Shown here piece by piece: positions 8,783-17,758 of a DNA stretch of 64,000 nucleotides. The position numbers and the translations under genes were made by a program. The notes beneath the pieces are model-generated. The model was not told the origin of the DNA. It ran no database searches and saw only the letters and a program-made list of their open reading frames with translations. This DNA comes from Clostridia bacterium (GTDB lineage Bacteria > Bacillota > Clostridia > Christensenellales > SZUA-584), in NCBI GenBank assembly GCA_018648645.1, contig JABGQS010000012.1:1-64000 (forward strand). The letters are read 5' to 3'. Numbering within the stretch: position 1 is the first letter of the stretch; every line of letters begins with the position of its first letter.

Positions 8783-8817
8783 AAATCCTCCCTGATTTTC
8801 ATCATAGAGGAGGATTT
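8783..8817 (-). terminator. Intrinsic terminator after pmbA
   Basis: A perfect 9-base inverted repeat AAATCCTCC/GGAGGATTT (8783-8791 and 8809-8817). Read on the minus strand it is followed by TTTCGTTTT. It ends the tldD-pmbA transcript 48 bases after pmbA and lies in front of yitT. Confidence 0.65.
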
Positions 8818-8864
8818 GTTTAATCACATCAGCGCCAACGCAGTAACGTTCTTTTCACATATGG

Positions 8865-10163
8865 TCAGTCGACCACGGTCACCCCAAACAGCTTTATACC
8901 CCGAGGGCAGATATAGTTTCCGCTCTGTTGCAACTCCTTGCTCAGTAACATATCGCTCTGCACATCTTTGATGTTGCCGACAATCGAGCCGCCCGTCACG
9001 GGTGTTTTGCTCTCCCCGTCATGATAAATCGCGAGCCGAATTTCGCCGCCAAAATCGCCCGTCCACTCGTCCATCTGAAAATCAGAAAAATAGCGAAGCT
9101 CAAGATACGGGTCTTCCTTAAACTGCGCAAACACTTGGCTGCCGCCCTTGACAGACACGTTGCCAATCACTCCGGTCGGGTTCACCCCAAGATATTGCGA
9201 ATGTCGGTTGTCACCGTGGTACCTACGCAACACGCCGTTCTTCATCAGCTCACGCTCGTGCAGCTTCACGCCGTCCTCGTCAATATATCGCGACATAACA
9301 GAGCCTTCAATCTCGGGCAGCAGCGTAATGTTCAGCCTGTCGCCCTCGCCTTCTTCGCCTTGCAAGCTCTCGCCGATTTTCGCGTCAGAATACTTTTGAT
9401 ACACTAGGCTGACATTGCTCTTCTCGATATAATACCGCAAAAACTCGTTGACATTCTCTTTCACCAACAGCACGGGTATATCACTCAGCTTCGGCATAGG
9501 CAGCGCTTTTGCTCGCAGCCGCGCATTGTCCAGCGTGTCCGCAACAATCTGCTCAATCTTGCCCGAATTCAAATCAGAAAAATCGATAATCTCGATAATC
9601 TCGACTTCCTCGCCCGTCTCTTTCCAGTCCACAACAAGCTCAATCTGCCCTTTATACGAGCTGAACTGCTCGTCAATGCCGCGCGAATTGCGGATTCGCG
9701 TATCAACTTTCTCAAGGAAAAATTCGCAGGAATTAACCTGACCGTTTTCATACTCGTCCCTCTTGTACAGCGACTTCACAATCTTCGGCAAATGAGAGCT
9801 AAGCGCATCAGAGTCAAACTTGCTCTCCACATGCTTGATTAGCTCGTCCGTCGGCTCAGCCAGCTCATAATACGGATTTTTCACAAACGTGGCAGCCAGC
9901 GCCGCCTGCTCTATCTTAGCAGCAATCTCATTTTGCGTCATCGCGGGGGAGAGCTTCGTGTTTGCAGACCCTTTATACTCTTTTCCGTCACTCACAAAGT
10001 TCTTATACACCGTCACGCTTATGTGACGCACTTGCTTGCTGCGGTTCATGTCAAGGCTGCTGCCCACAAAGAACAGCTCCGACGACTCTATCTTTTTGTC
10101 GCTTACCAGCCACTCGTCCACAGACTCCGACCGATTCAACATATCTACAATTCTATTCAGCAT
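8865..10163 (-). CDS. pmbA: TldE/PmbA-family metalloprotease subunit
   Basis: A 432-residue member of the TldD/PmbA family, the non-metal subunit (TldE/PmbA) of the heterodimeric TldD-TldE protease, which trims unfolded or modified peptides in the cytoplasm. It lacks the HExxxH motif and has family-like stretches such as VNPTGVIGN and TPVTGGSIVGNI near the C terminus. Its ATG shares one base with the stop codon of tldD (TAATG), typical of coupled subunits. The region of the active-site partner is intact as far as can be seen. Confidence 0.88.
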   Translation of the reverse strand: MLNRIVDMLNRSESVDEWLVSDKKIESSELFFVGSSLDMNRSKQVRHISVTVYKNFVSDGKEYKGSANTKLSPAMTQNEIAAKIEQAALAATFVKNPYYELAEPTDELIKHVESKFDSDALSSHLPKIVKSLYKRDEYENGQVNSCEFFLEKVDTRIRNSRGIDEQFSSYKGQIELVVDWKETGEEVEIIEIIDFSDLNSGKIEQIVADTLDNARLRAKALPMPKLSDIPVLLVKENVNEFLRYYIEKSNVSLVYQKYSDAKIGESLQGEEGEGDRLNITLLPEIEGSVMSRYIDEDGVKLHERELMKNGVLRRYHGDNRHSQYLGVNPTGVIGNVSVKGGSQVFAQFKEDPYLELRYFSDFQMDEWTGDFGGEIRLAIYHDGESKTPVTGGSIVGNIKDVQSDMLLSKELQQSGNYICPRGIKLFGVTVVD

Positions 10164-11596
10164 TATCCCAGCCTCCCTCTCAGCTTAATGTACGTGCCCC
10201 CAATGGAGGTTTTTGCCCACTCCTTATATCCTTTGCCGCAGTGTCCGCTGCCGCTCAAGAACAGCTCGCTGCCCGAAACCATCGATATAGACTTCAGCAC
10301 ATCCGGCACATACCCCGTCATCAAAACAGGCGCGACTATCTTGCCGGTCAGCTTCCCGTCCTTAATCTCGCGTCCCTTTGCAATCATGCATTGGATACCC
10401 CAGTTTTTCGGGTCTTCCATGCCGCTGTTATAGCTCTCCAGCAAATACCCGAACTCTACTGAAGCAACCATATCCTTCAACCTGTCCTTACCGGGTGCAA
10501 AGAACGTATTGGTCATCCGCGCATAAGCCTTTCTCTCAAACGTTTCGCGCCGCCCGTTTCCTGTGGGTGTCGTTTTCAGCTTCGCAGCGCTCAGCAAATC
10601 GGATATTCCTCTTTTCAAAACGCCGTCTTCAATTACTTTAGTGTCAGTGCCAAGTGTCCCTTCATCATCAAACAAATAAGACGCCACATTGCACGCGCTT
10701 AGTGCGCCATCGTGCATCTGCGTAATACTCGAAGCTACAGGCTTGCCGATAAACTGCGCACCCTTAGCGCGGTTCTTAACAAACATGTCCATCTCAACGC
10801 CATGCCCAAACGCTTCGTGCGCAATCAGCCCCGTTACTTTCGGGTCACAAATCACATCATACTCGCCCGGCTCAATTCTTTTTGCCCCCAGCATCTCAAC
10901 AGCGTTGTGTACAATTCCTTTTATCATCGGCTTTAGCGCGCCAAGCGCCTCCACACCAATCTGCCCCGAAACACCATCGTGCTCATATTTAATATCGTCG
11001 TCTTTGCTCGCCACCGCAAGCGTGCCAGCTGTCGTAAACACGTAAGCTTGGCTTAGTTCACGCTCTTTGCTGTAAAACGCCTTGCACACATGATACTCTT
11101 CATATCGCACCTTAAAATCGATCAGCAAATCCGAACACTTCTTAGCGTCCTCCAGCATCTCGCTCATTTTTTTCAGCTTTTCATTCACAGAAATACTTTC
11201 AGGCAAAATACCGACATCGCCGAAGAAAGACTGCGTCAGCGGCTCCTCGTTAACCAAAGGATACTTACTCATCGCAATTTTCAGCTCACCGATCTTCGCT
11301 AAATCGCTCGTAGCCGTCTTAACAATCGCGCCCAGCACCTCATCAAAGTTTTCTTCATTAAACTCGTTAAAGGAGTGCTCAGTATACCCGATGCCGTTAT
11401 ACACCCGCGCAACATATCCGCGCTCGGCAAGCATCGCGTCCTCAACGCCGCTTCCGCTAAAATCAACCGTCAACCGCGTGCCCTGCGTATCGGTCGCCAG
11501 TACACTCGCATACTCAAACTTTTCAAGCAACGCGCTAACCAGCTTTTTTGTAAGCTGCTTATTCTCTTCTAAATACCGACTTAAATTTACTTTCAT
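10163..11596 (-). CDS. tldD: TldD-family zinc metalloprotease subunit
   Basis: A 477-residue TldD protein, the catalytic half of TldD/TldE. The zinc motif HEAFGH (HExxxH) is at residues 260-265, preceded by DPKVTGLIA. Known roles of the family are degradation of the CcdA antitoxin and maturation of microcin B17 and other modified peptides; here it is probably housekeeping peptide degradation, since no RiPP precursor is visible nearby. The ATG at 11596 follows AAGGAG (complement of 11608-11613). It forms an operon with pmbA, driven by the promoter at 11665-11693. Confidence 0.9.
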   Translation of the reverse strand: MKVNLSRYLEENKQLTKKLVSALLEKFEYASVLATDTQGTRLTVDFSGSGVEDAMLAERGYVARVYNGIGYTEHSFNEFNEENFDEVLGAIVKTATSDLAKIGELKIAMSKYPLVNEEPLTQSFFGDVGILPESISVNEKLKKMSEMLEDAKKCSDLLIDFKVRYEEYHVCKAFYSKERELSQAYVFTTAGTLAVASKDDDIKYEHDGVSGQIGVEALGALKPMIKGIVHNAVEMLGAKRIEPGEYDVICDPKVTGLIAHEAFGHGVEMDMFVKNRAKGAQFIGKPVASSITQMHDGALSACNVASYLFDDEGTLGTDTKVIEDGVLKRGISDLLSAAKLKTTPTGNGRRETFERKAYARMTNTFFAPGKDRLKDMVASVEFGYLLESYNSGMEDPKNWGIQCMIAKGREIKDGKLTGKIVAPVLMTGYVPDVLKSISMVSGSELFLSGSGHCGKGYKEWAKTSIGGTYIKLRGRLG

Positions 11597-11664
11597 TATA
11601 TATATACTCCTTGGTCTTATTTGCAAAAACAAAAAATACTCGTTACAAACATCGTAACAGCATT

Positions 11665-11693
11665 ATTATACTCGTGCTCAGCGTCTTTGGCAA
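11665..11693 (-). promoter_or_regulatory. Sigma-A promoter of tldD-pmbA
   Basis: On the minus strand TTGCCA (complement of 11688-11693), 17 bases, then TATAAT (complement of 11665-11670). About 60 bases of leader precede the tldD ATG. The leader contains a small hairpin (GTTAC/GTAAC) followed by TATTTTTTG, possibly a weak attenuator. Confidence 0.65.
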
Positions 11694-11772
11694 TACTGAC
11701 ACCTGCGCATTCTTTTTTATGGATGAACCGGCAGAAAGCGTTAAGTAGCTCTGCGTCGGTGAACTTGCTTCG

Positions 11773-12807
11773 TTATTGCGGCTCGGCATACTCTTTCAGC
11801 GCATCAACAAAAGCACATGCGTCCTTCTCGCCCGTCGCCCAAGATGTAACCAGCCGTATTGCGGATGCTTTTTCATCCATCGGCGCAATAACAAGAAACC
11901 CGTAGTTCTCCTCGAGCTTTTCAACAATCGCATTTGGCAATATCGGGAACAATAAGTTGGAATCCGACTCTGCCAATAACGTAAATCCCGCTTGCTTCAC
12001 ACCTTGCCGCAAAATATCCGCCATAGCGTTCGCGTGTGCCGCCAGCTCAAAGTAAATGTCATCCTCAAACAACGCAAGGAACTGTAATCCCAGCACCCTG
12101 CCTTTGGCAAGCAGCCCGCCCTTTTGCTTCATATAATACCTAAAGTCACTCTTCAACTCTTGGCGTTTGATAACGAGTGCCTCACCAAGCAACGCGCCGT
12201 TTTTTGTGCCGCCGATATAAAACACGTCCGTGAGCTCGCACACATCAGCCAGCGTCAATTCACCGCCGCGGGCAGCAATCGCGCTGCCGATACGCGCCCC
12301 GTCGAGGAAAAACAGCAGTCCGTTCTGCTTGCAGTACGCACTCAGCGCAGCAATCTCGGCTTTGCTGTAAGTCGTCCCGAGCTCGGTGGCGTTGCTTATA
12401 TACACTAAACGCGGGCGCACCATATGCTCCCCGTCATGAAAATCCAGCTTTGGCTGTATTAATTCGGGCGACAGCTTACCATCGTCGGTTTCAATGGTAA
12501 TTATCTTATGACCGGTCGCTTCAATAGCGCCTGTCTCGTGCTCCTCAATGTGCCCGGTTGCTGCCGATAGGACAGCCTCGTGCGGTCGCAAAAACGCAGA
12601 TATTACAGTCAGGTTGGTCTGTGTCCCACCCGACATAAAATGCACATCAATATCTTCGTATCCTATTTTCTGCTTAATCAGCTGCGCCGCCGCCTCGCAA
12701 TAAACATCTTCGCCATACCCTTCGGCTTGCACCAAATTGGTTTGCGTAAGCTTCTTAATTACACTGGGATGCGCGCCCTCGCTGTAATCATTCTTAAAAC
12801 TGTACAT
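11773..12807 (-). CDS. ltaE: Low-specificity L-threonine aldolase
   Basis: A 344-residue PLP enzyme of the beta-eliminating lyase/threonine aldolase family that splits L-threonine or L-allo-threonine into glycine and acetaldehyde in the cytoplasm. It opens with SFKNDYSEGAHP. The ring-stacking histidine region is HIEEHETGA (about 86-94), the cofactor aspartate is in LDGAR (about 168-172), and the Schiff-base lysine is K202 in GGTKNGA. The ATG at 12807 has GGAGGACAACT upstream; the nine codons before it are not family-like. It is on the same strand as tldD but 176 bases away, and tldD has its own promoter. Confidence 0.9.
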   Translation of the reverse strand: MYSFKNDYSEGAHPSVIKKLTQTNLVQAEGYGEDVYCEAAAQLIKQKIGYEDIDVHFMSGGTQTNLTVISAFLRPHEAVLSAATGHIEEHETGAIEATGHKIITIETDDGKLSPELIQPKLDFHDGEHMVRPRLVYISNATELGTTYSKAEIAALSAYCKQNGLLFFLDGARIGSAIAARGGELTLADVCELTDVFYIGGTKNGALLGEALVIKRQELKSDFRYYMKQKGGLLAKGRVLGLQFLALFEDDIYFELAAHANAMADILRQGVKQAGFTLLAESDSNLLFPILPNAIVEKLEENYGFLVIAPMDEKASAIRLVTSWATGEKDACAFVDALKEYAEPQ

Positions 12808-13020
12808 AGTTGTCCTCCAATATTTGCGCTTCACTGCCCTGCTTCTCTTAAGCGGCTGGCTCCGATTGCCAAGCTGAACCGCAGCAGCGGCTCAAATTAT
12901 CGACAAAAGATTTTCAAGAATTACAATAACATTTTTGCGCAGCATTTTCAAGCAATCATTAGAATTATCCTGCCCGCACCTATGGCAGATTCGTTTATCA
13001 CAAACATAACAAAACGCTTC

Positions 13021-13049
13021 TTGTATTTGGCAGACCCGTGTGTTATTAT
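13021..13049 (+). promoter_or_regulatory. Sigma-A promoter of the MFS gene at 13083
   Basis: TTGTAT (13021-13026), 17 bases, TATTAT (13044-13049). The transcript would have a short leader of about 25 bases before the ATG at 13083, which is preceded by ACAGGAGCAG. Confidence 0.6.
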
Positions 13050-13082
13050 AACTATTCAAAATTTTTACAGACAGGAGCAGAC

Positions 13083-14312
13083 ATGCCGAGCATTATAAGT
13101 CGATACAAAGGGCTTCCACGAGAAATATATATACTATTCTTCGCGCGTATAATCAACTCTATAGGCGCTTTTGTGCATCCGCTTTTAACGCTCATCATGA
13201 CGGACAAACTCGGCATGTCCGCAAAAGACGCAGGCTTGTTCATGACGATACTGCTTTTGACGCAGCTGCCAACCATGCTGCTCGGCGGCAAGCTCGCAGA
13301 CCGCTTTGGACGCGTAAAGCTCCTAGTCGTCTTCCAGCTGCTCGGCGCCGCGACATATCTCGTCTGCGGATTTATAGAAACGTCAAATGTGACGATATAC
13401 CTCATAGTCCTCGCGTCAAACTTCTACGCAATAACATACCCGGCGATCAGCGCCATGGCGATGGACTTGACCCACGCCGGCAACAGAAAGCACGCCTTCG
13501 GTCTTTTGTATATGGGGCTAAACATCGGGTTTGCCGTCGGTCCGATGATCGGCGGTCTGCTGTTCAAAAACTACCTGCATTTTGTGTTTATCGGCGACGC
13601 GCTCACTTCAATCGCGTCCATCGTACTGATTCTGGTGTTCGTTAAAGAAACGCTTCTAAAGAAAACACAGACAGAAAACAACTCGAAGCTCGAAAAGTTC
13701 GAAAAAGGTTCGGTGATTGGCATCCTCCTCAAGCGCAAAGTCATTTTGGTCGTAGCGCTAATCTTGTTTTTGTTCTCGTTTTCATACGCACAGATGGGGT
13801 TTGCGCTGCCGATACAAATGGAATCGCTGTTCATTAACGGCGCTTTCCAGTTCGGACTGCTCGTCAGCTTCAACGGTGTGCTCGTCATATTTTTCACTCC
13901 GCTGATTACGACATTGATCGCAAAATGGAAACCGCTCTACGGCACGTTTGCGGGGGGTCTGTTATACGCGGCTGCGTTTGCAGTGTTGATTTTCGCCAAA
14001 GGCCTGCTCATTTTCTACTTATCCATGTTTCTGCTTACAATGGGCGAAATCATCTGCGCCATCGATGCGTACGCATTTCTCGCAGACGTGTCACCGGCTT
14101 CGCACCGCGGGCGGTTGAACTCCGTAGTCAACATGATCAGCAACGGCGGGCGAATGATATCGCCTCTCATCATCGGACAGGTTATCGCGACCGGCGGTCT
14201 TGCTGTCGGCTGGCTTTCGGTATCCGCCGCATCCTTGCTGGGGGCGGTACTGCTGATTTCCTTTATGAACAACAGGAGAATTAAAAAGCAAATTAACATG
14301 ATCGAGGATTAA
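13083..14312 (+). CDS. MFS transporter (drug-efflux-like)
   Basis: A 409-residue major facilitator protein with 12 predicted membrane helices in two halves split by a charged loop (KKTQTENNSKLEKFEKG, around residue 195-211). The loop between helices 2 and 3 carries GGKLADRFGRVK, the standard MFS signature, and AMDLTHAGNRKHAFG lies in the helix 4-5 region. It is similar in style to Bacillus multidrug exporters of the YfmO/MdtG type; the substrate is unknown. The ATG at 13083 with ACAGGAG is preferred to the in-frame ATG at 13038, which lies inside the promoter. It is monocistronic. Confidence 0.8.
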   Translation: MPSIISRYKGLPREIYILFFARIINSIGAFVHPLLTLIMTDKLGMSAKDAGLFMTILLLTQLPTMLLGGKLADRFGRVKLLVVFQLLGAATYLVCGFIETSNVTIYLIVLASNFYAITYPAISAMAMDLTHAGNRKHAFGLLYMGLNIGFAVGPMIGGLLFKNYLHFVFIGDALTSIASIVLILVFVKETLLKKTQTENNSKLEKFEKGSVIGILLKRKVILVVALILFLFSFSYAQMGFALPIQMESLFINGAFQFGLLVSFNGVLVIFFTPLITTLIAKWKPLYGTFAGGLLYAAAFAVLIFAKGLLIFYLSMFLLTMGEIICAIDAYAFLADVSPASHRGRLNSVVNMISNGGRMISPLIIGQVIATGGLAVGWLSVSAASLLGAVLLISFMNNRRIKKQINMIED

Positions 14313-14454
14313 TACGGGTATATACGCATACATGCATTTTTTGCTGATTCCCTAACAACTAATTAGATTTGCAAAAAAAAATTGTAAAATAATCAGAAAT
14401 ATGCACCTTTTTCGTGCATAATCGCAGAAATTTGCGATTTTATGCAATTAGTAA
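14313..14454. other. A+T-rich spacer with two small hairpins before opp
   Basis: There is no gene here. Two short inverted repeats follow each other just upstream of the opp promoter: TGCAC/GTGCA (14402-14406 and 14414-14418) and AATCGCA/TGCGATT (14420-14426 and 14433-14439). The second is followed by only three T, so it is at best a weak terminator for the MFS gene. Either could be a regulator site for opp. Confidence 0.4.
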
Positions 14455-14483
14455 TTGATAAGTTTCTCTCGACCATGTATAAT
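14455..14483 (+). promoter_or_regulatory. Sigma-A promoter of oppBCDF
   Basis: TTGATA (14455-14460), 17-base spacer, perfect TATAAT (14478-14483), 34 bases ahead of the TTG start of oppB. Confidence 0.75.
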
Positions 14484-14517
14484 ACTACACAAAAGTAAAG
14501 GGAAGAAGGAAATCGTT

Positions 14518-15456
14518 TTGGCTAAATATTTCATAAAACGTTTTGTTGTTGCAATAATCACAATATTGATAATTGCGACCTTAACGTTTGTCATGATGCA
14601 TTCAATACCCGGTGGTCCGTTCACGCGGGAAAAAGCATTGCCTGAAGCGCAAATTCAGATTTTAGAAGAGAAATACCATCTTGACGATCCGCTGATTAAA
14701 CAATACGGCGACTATATGGCTGGACTATTCAGGTTAGATTTGGGACCCTCGTTTGTAAAAATAGGAGTCGAAGTCAACGAATTGATAGCCTTGGGAATAC
14801 CGCCGACGGCAAAGATTGGATTATTTGCATTAATACTGATTGTAATACTAGGCATTCCATTTGGAATCATATCTGCACTAAAACAGAATAAACCGATTGA
14901 TTACATTGTTATGTTTATGGCGACATTGGGGGTTACGATACCAAGCTTTGTCGTTGCAACGCTTATCATCTTTGTATTCGCGGGAGGGGTACCGGCACTC
15001 AACTGGCTGCCCACCTTTGGGCTGACCTCGCCTCTTGGATACATCGGACCTGTGCTGGCGCTCGCGGGCTATTCGCTGTCATTTGTAACGCGCCTCACCC
15101 GCTCGTCGATGCTCGAGGTCTTGCGTCAGGACTACATCAGAACAGCAAGAGCGAATGGAATCAGAGAATACAAAGTAATGGCAAAGCACGCAATCAAAAA
15201 TGCTTTGATACCGGTAATTACTTACATAGGTCCAATGATTGCGGCAATCATGACCGGTTCATTTGTTATTGAGAAGATATTCCATATACCCGGTATCGGC
15301 GGATATTTCATAGAAAGCATTACAAACAGAGACTATACAGTAATTATGGGCATAACGGTTTTCTATGCTGCGTTCTACATCATAATGGTTCTCCTGGTTG
15401 ATGTTGCATATGCATTAGTCGATCCAAGAATCAAATTCACCAAGGGGAAGAGCTAG
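14518..15456 (+). CDS. oppB: Peptide ABC transporter permease OppB
   Basis: A 312-residue inner-membrane permease of the Opp/Dpp family. It begins with the family's short N-terminal helix (KYFIKRFVVAI) followed by SIPGGPF, and has six helices. The EAA loop that docks the ATPases is around RTARANGIREYKVMAKHA, and the end (GITVFYAAFYIIMVLLVDVAYALVDPRIK) is typical. The start is the TTG at 14518, with AAGGA seven bases upstream; the longer open frame to 14455 covers the promoter. It pairs with OppC to form the channel for oligopeptides. Confidence 0.9.
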   Translation: MAKYFIKRFVVAIITILIIATLTFVMMHSIPGGPFTREKALPEAQIQILEEKYHLDDPLIKQYGDYMAGLFRLDLGPSFVKIGVEVNELIALGIPPTAKIGLFALILIVILGIPFGIISALKQNKPIDYIVMFMATLGVTIPSFVVATLIIFVFAGGVPALNWLPTFGLTSPLGYIGPVLALAGYSLSFVTRLTRSSMLEVLRQDYIRTARANGIREYKVMAKHAIKNALIPVITYIGPMIAAIMTGSFVIEKIFHIPGIGGYFIESITNRDYTVIMGITVFYAAFYIIMVLLVDVAYALVDPRIKFTKGKS

Positions 15457-15457
15457 T

Positions 15458-16732
15458 ATGAGTGATATTAATAAAAATAAATTTGTTTTTGTATCAGATA
15501 GAGAAAAAGAACACGATGAAGCGCGAAAGTCCCTTACATATTGGGCAGACGCTTTTCGTAGGCTAAGGAAAAGCAAACCGGCCATGTTTGGTCTTGCCGG
15601 CGTTATTCTGGTTGTTTTATTTGGTTTGATAGGGCCTTTGTTCACCAATGTTTCTTATTCAGATCAAGAGAACGACCACAGAAACCTAGCCCCAAGGCTA
15701 GCGATTTACGAAATCGAAGAAGGCGTGTTTGTCCATCTTTCGGGTGACTACAACATGTTCATCGTTCCCGAAGACGGAAACCTGCAGGTACTCGAAGTAT
15801 ATGAAGAAGAAGAGGAGCTTGAAGGCAGAAGCGATGTTGGCGAAATGCTCTCTCCCTCTGAAATGAGAAAACAAAGAGAAGAGGAAGCGGCCAAAGTCGA
15901 AAATGTCAACTTGATTAAATATATGTATGGGGAAGAGTTTATTGAGCTTGATTATTCCTTTAAACTTGAGCGAGATGAAAAAGGCCACGATTTTGACTTT
16001 GCAATCACATACAAGGGCAACACGGTTAACTATCCGGCAAAAACAGTTGCGAATAAACTATATCCGTTTGGCACCGACAGTCTTGGGCGCGACTTACTTA
16101 CCCGAGTCATGTTCGGCGCAAGAATATCGCTGCTCGTCGCTGCTGCTGCCACGCTGGTTAACTTCCTTATCGGTGTTGTATACGGCGCCATCGCAGGGTA
16201 CAAAGGCGGTCGTACAGACAACATCATGATGAGAATAGTTGATGTTATTAATTCGGTTCCACTTGTCCTTATCATTATATTGCTAATGGTAATGTTCGAG
16301 GCAGGACTTGGAACAATAATATTGGCTATCGGTTTAGTTTACTGGGTAAACATGGCCAGGCTTGTTCGCGGGCAAATGCTTTCGCTAAAGGAACAGGAAT
16401 TTGTACTGGCAGCAAGAGCGCTCGGTGTTCGGTCAAGAAAAATCATCACACGGCACCTCATTCCAAACGCGATGGGTCCAATCATCGTCTCCATGACAAT
16501 GATGATACCAAGTGCGATATTTACAGAATCTTTCTTAAGCTTCATAGGTCTTGGCGTATCGGCTCCAATGGCATCATGGGGAACGCTCGCTAACAACGCG
16601 CTGTCGGGATTGCTTACATATCCCTACCAGCTGATGTTCCCGGCGGGTGCAATTGCGATTACGATGCTTGCGTTCAACTTCCTCGGTGATGGTCTGCGAG
16701 ACGCGCTCGACCCGAGATTGAGAAAAGGTTAA
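15458..16732 (+). CDS. oppC: Peptide ABC transporter permease OppC with large extracellular insert
   Basis: A 424-residue OppC-type permease, over 100 residues longer than the usual 290-310. The N-terminal cytoplasmic part (WADAFRRLRKSKPAM) and first helix are normal. Between helix 1 and the standard FGTDSLGRDLLTRVMFG segment is an insert of about 140 residues, rich in E and K (EEEEELEGRSD, REEEAAKVENV), predicted outside the membrane. The remainder has the EAA loop (AARALGVRSRKIITRHLIPNA) and the LNFLGDGLRDALDPR-like end (FNFLGDGLRDALDPR). The ATG follows AAGGGGAAG, one base after the oppB stop codon. Confidence 0.9.
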   Translation: MSDINKNKFVFVSDREKEHDEARKSLTYWADAFRRLRKSKPAMFGLAGVILVVLFGLIGPLFTNVSYSDQENDHRNLAPRLAIYEIEEGVFVHLSGDYNMFIVPEDGNLQVLEVYEEEEELEGRSDVGEMLSPSEMRKQREEEAAKVENVNLIKYMYGEEFIELDYSFKLERDEKGHDFDFAITYKGNTVNYPAKTVANKLYPFGTDSLGRDLLTRVMFGARISLLVAAAATLVNFLIGVVYGAIAGYKGGRTDNIMMRIVDVINSVPLVLIIILLMVMFEAGLGTIILAIGLVYWVNMARLVRGQMLSLKEQEFVLAARALGVRSRKIITRHLIPNAMGPIIVSMTMMIPSAIFTESFLSFIGLGVSAPMASWGTLANNALSGLLTYPYQLMFPAGAIAITMLAFNFLGDGLRDALDPRLRKG

Positions 16733-16741
16733 GGTGAAAAC

Positions 16742-17758
16742 ATGGGCAAAATATTAGAAGTAAATAATTTACATACATCCTTCTTTACACACCTAGGTGA
16801 AGTGCAGGCCGTACGCGGCAGCGACTTTTCTATGGAAGAGGGCGACATACTCGGCATCGTTGGCGAATCGGGAAGCGGCAAAAGCGTTACAGCATTGTCA
16901 GTAATCGGCTTGATAGACGAACCGGGTAAAATTAAGGAAGGCGACATCATTTTTGACGGCAAAGACCTGACAGAGCTTAGCTACAAAGAACTGTCCGATC
17001 TTCGCGGAAACGACATTTCGATGATTTTCCAAGACCCGATGACATCACTTAACCCGGTGTTTACAATCAAAAACCAAATGATGGAGGTTATCCGCCGTCA
17101 TACAGACATGTCGAAGGCAGAGGCTAAACAGCACGCCATCAAAATGCTGGAGATTGTCGGCATCCCGGAAGCTGAAGCTCGAATCTCGTCATATCCGCAC
17201 GAGTTTTCCGGCGGCATGAGACAGCGCGTTATGATAGCGACTGCACTCTCGTGCAACCCTAAGCTGCTAATCGCGGACGAGCCGTCAACAGCGCTCGACG
17301 TAACAATTCAGGCACAGATACTCGACCTGATGCTTTCGCTGCAAAAGGAAATCAAAACTTCAATAATACTCATCACGCATGACCTCGGCGTCATCGCAGA
17401 GGTGTGTACAAGCATAATCGTTATGTACGGTGGCATGATAATGGAAAAAGGCACGGTCGACGAGATATTCTATGAAGCGTCGCACCCATACACAATTGGA
17501 CTGCACAAATCTGTACCAAGCATGAGCAGAAAAAGCAATGAAAGGCTCGTTCCAATAGCGGGCTCTCCGCCAGATCTGTTAAAGCCGCCGGCAGGCTGCC
17601 CGTTCTCACCAAGGTGTGATCACGCGATGCAAATCTGCCTGGAGTTACCGGCACCAATGTTTGATATAAATAAAACCCACTGCTCGGCATGCTGGCTTCT
17701 TCATGAGGATGCACCAAAGGTAGAAGGTATAGAAAAAGGAGAAGCGAAAAATGGCTGA
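16742..17758 (+). CDS. oppD: Peptide ABC transporter ATPase OppD
   Basis: A 338-residue ATP-binding subunit. Walker A is GESGSGKS (41-48), the Q-loop FQDP, the signature SGGMRQRV, Walker B LLIADEPS, and the switch histidine is in THDLGV. The C-terminal oligopeptide-transporter region has a cysteine set (CPFSPRC, then C six residues later, and a final HCSAC) like that reported to hold an iron-sulfur cluster in some DppD/OppD proteins. It works with OppF under OppBC. It ends inside the start of oppF (8-base overlap). Confidence 0.93.
   Translation: MGKILEVNNLHTSFFTHLGEVQAVRGSDFSMEEGDILGIVGESGSGKSVTALSVIGLIDEPGKIKEGDIIFDGKDLTELSYKELSDLRGNDISMIFQDPMTSLNPVFTIKNQMMEVIRRHTDMSKAEAKQHAIKMLEIVGIPEAEARISSYPHEFSGGMRQRVMIATALSCNPKLLIADEPSTALDVTIQAQILDLMLSLQKEIKTSIILITHDLGVIAEVCTSIIVMYGGMIMEKGTVDEIFYEASHPYTIGLHKSVPSMSRKSNERLVPIAGSPPDLLKPPAGCPFSPRCDHAMQICLELPAPMFDINKTHCSACWLLHEDAPKVEGIEKGEAKNG

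Noticed and set aside
14455-14517. Upstream extension of oppB to the ATT/ATG-like start at 14455
   Set aside because: It would place the coding region over the promoter boxes; the TTG at 14518 has a well-spaced ribosome site and the family N terminus.
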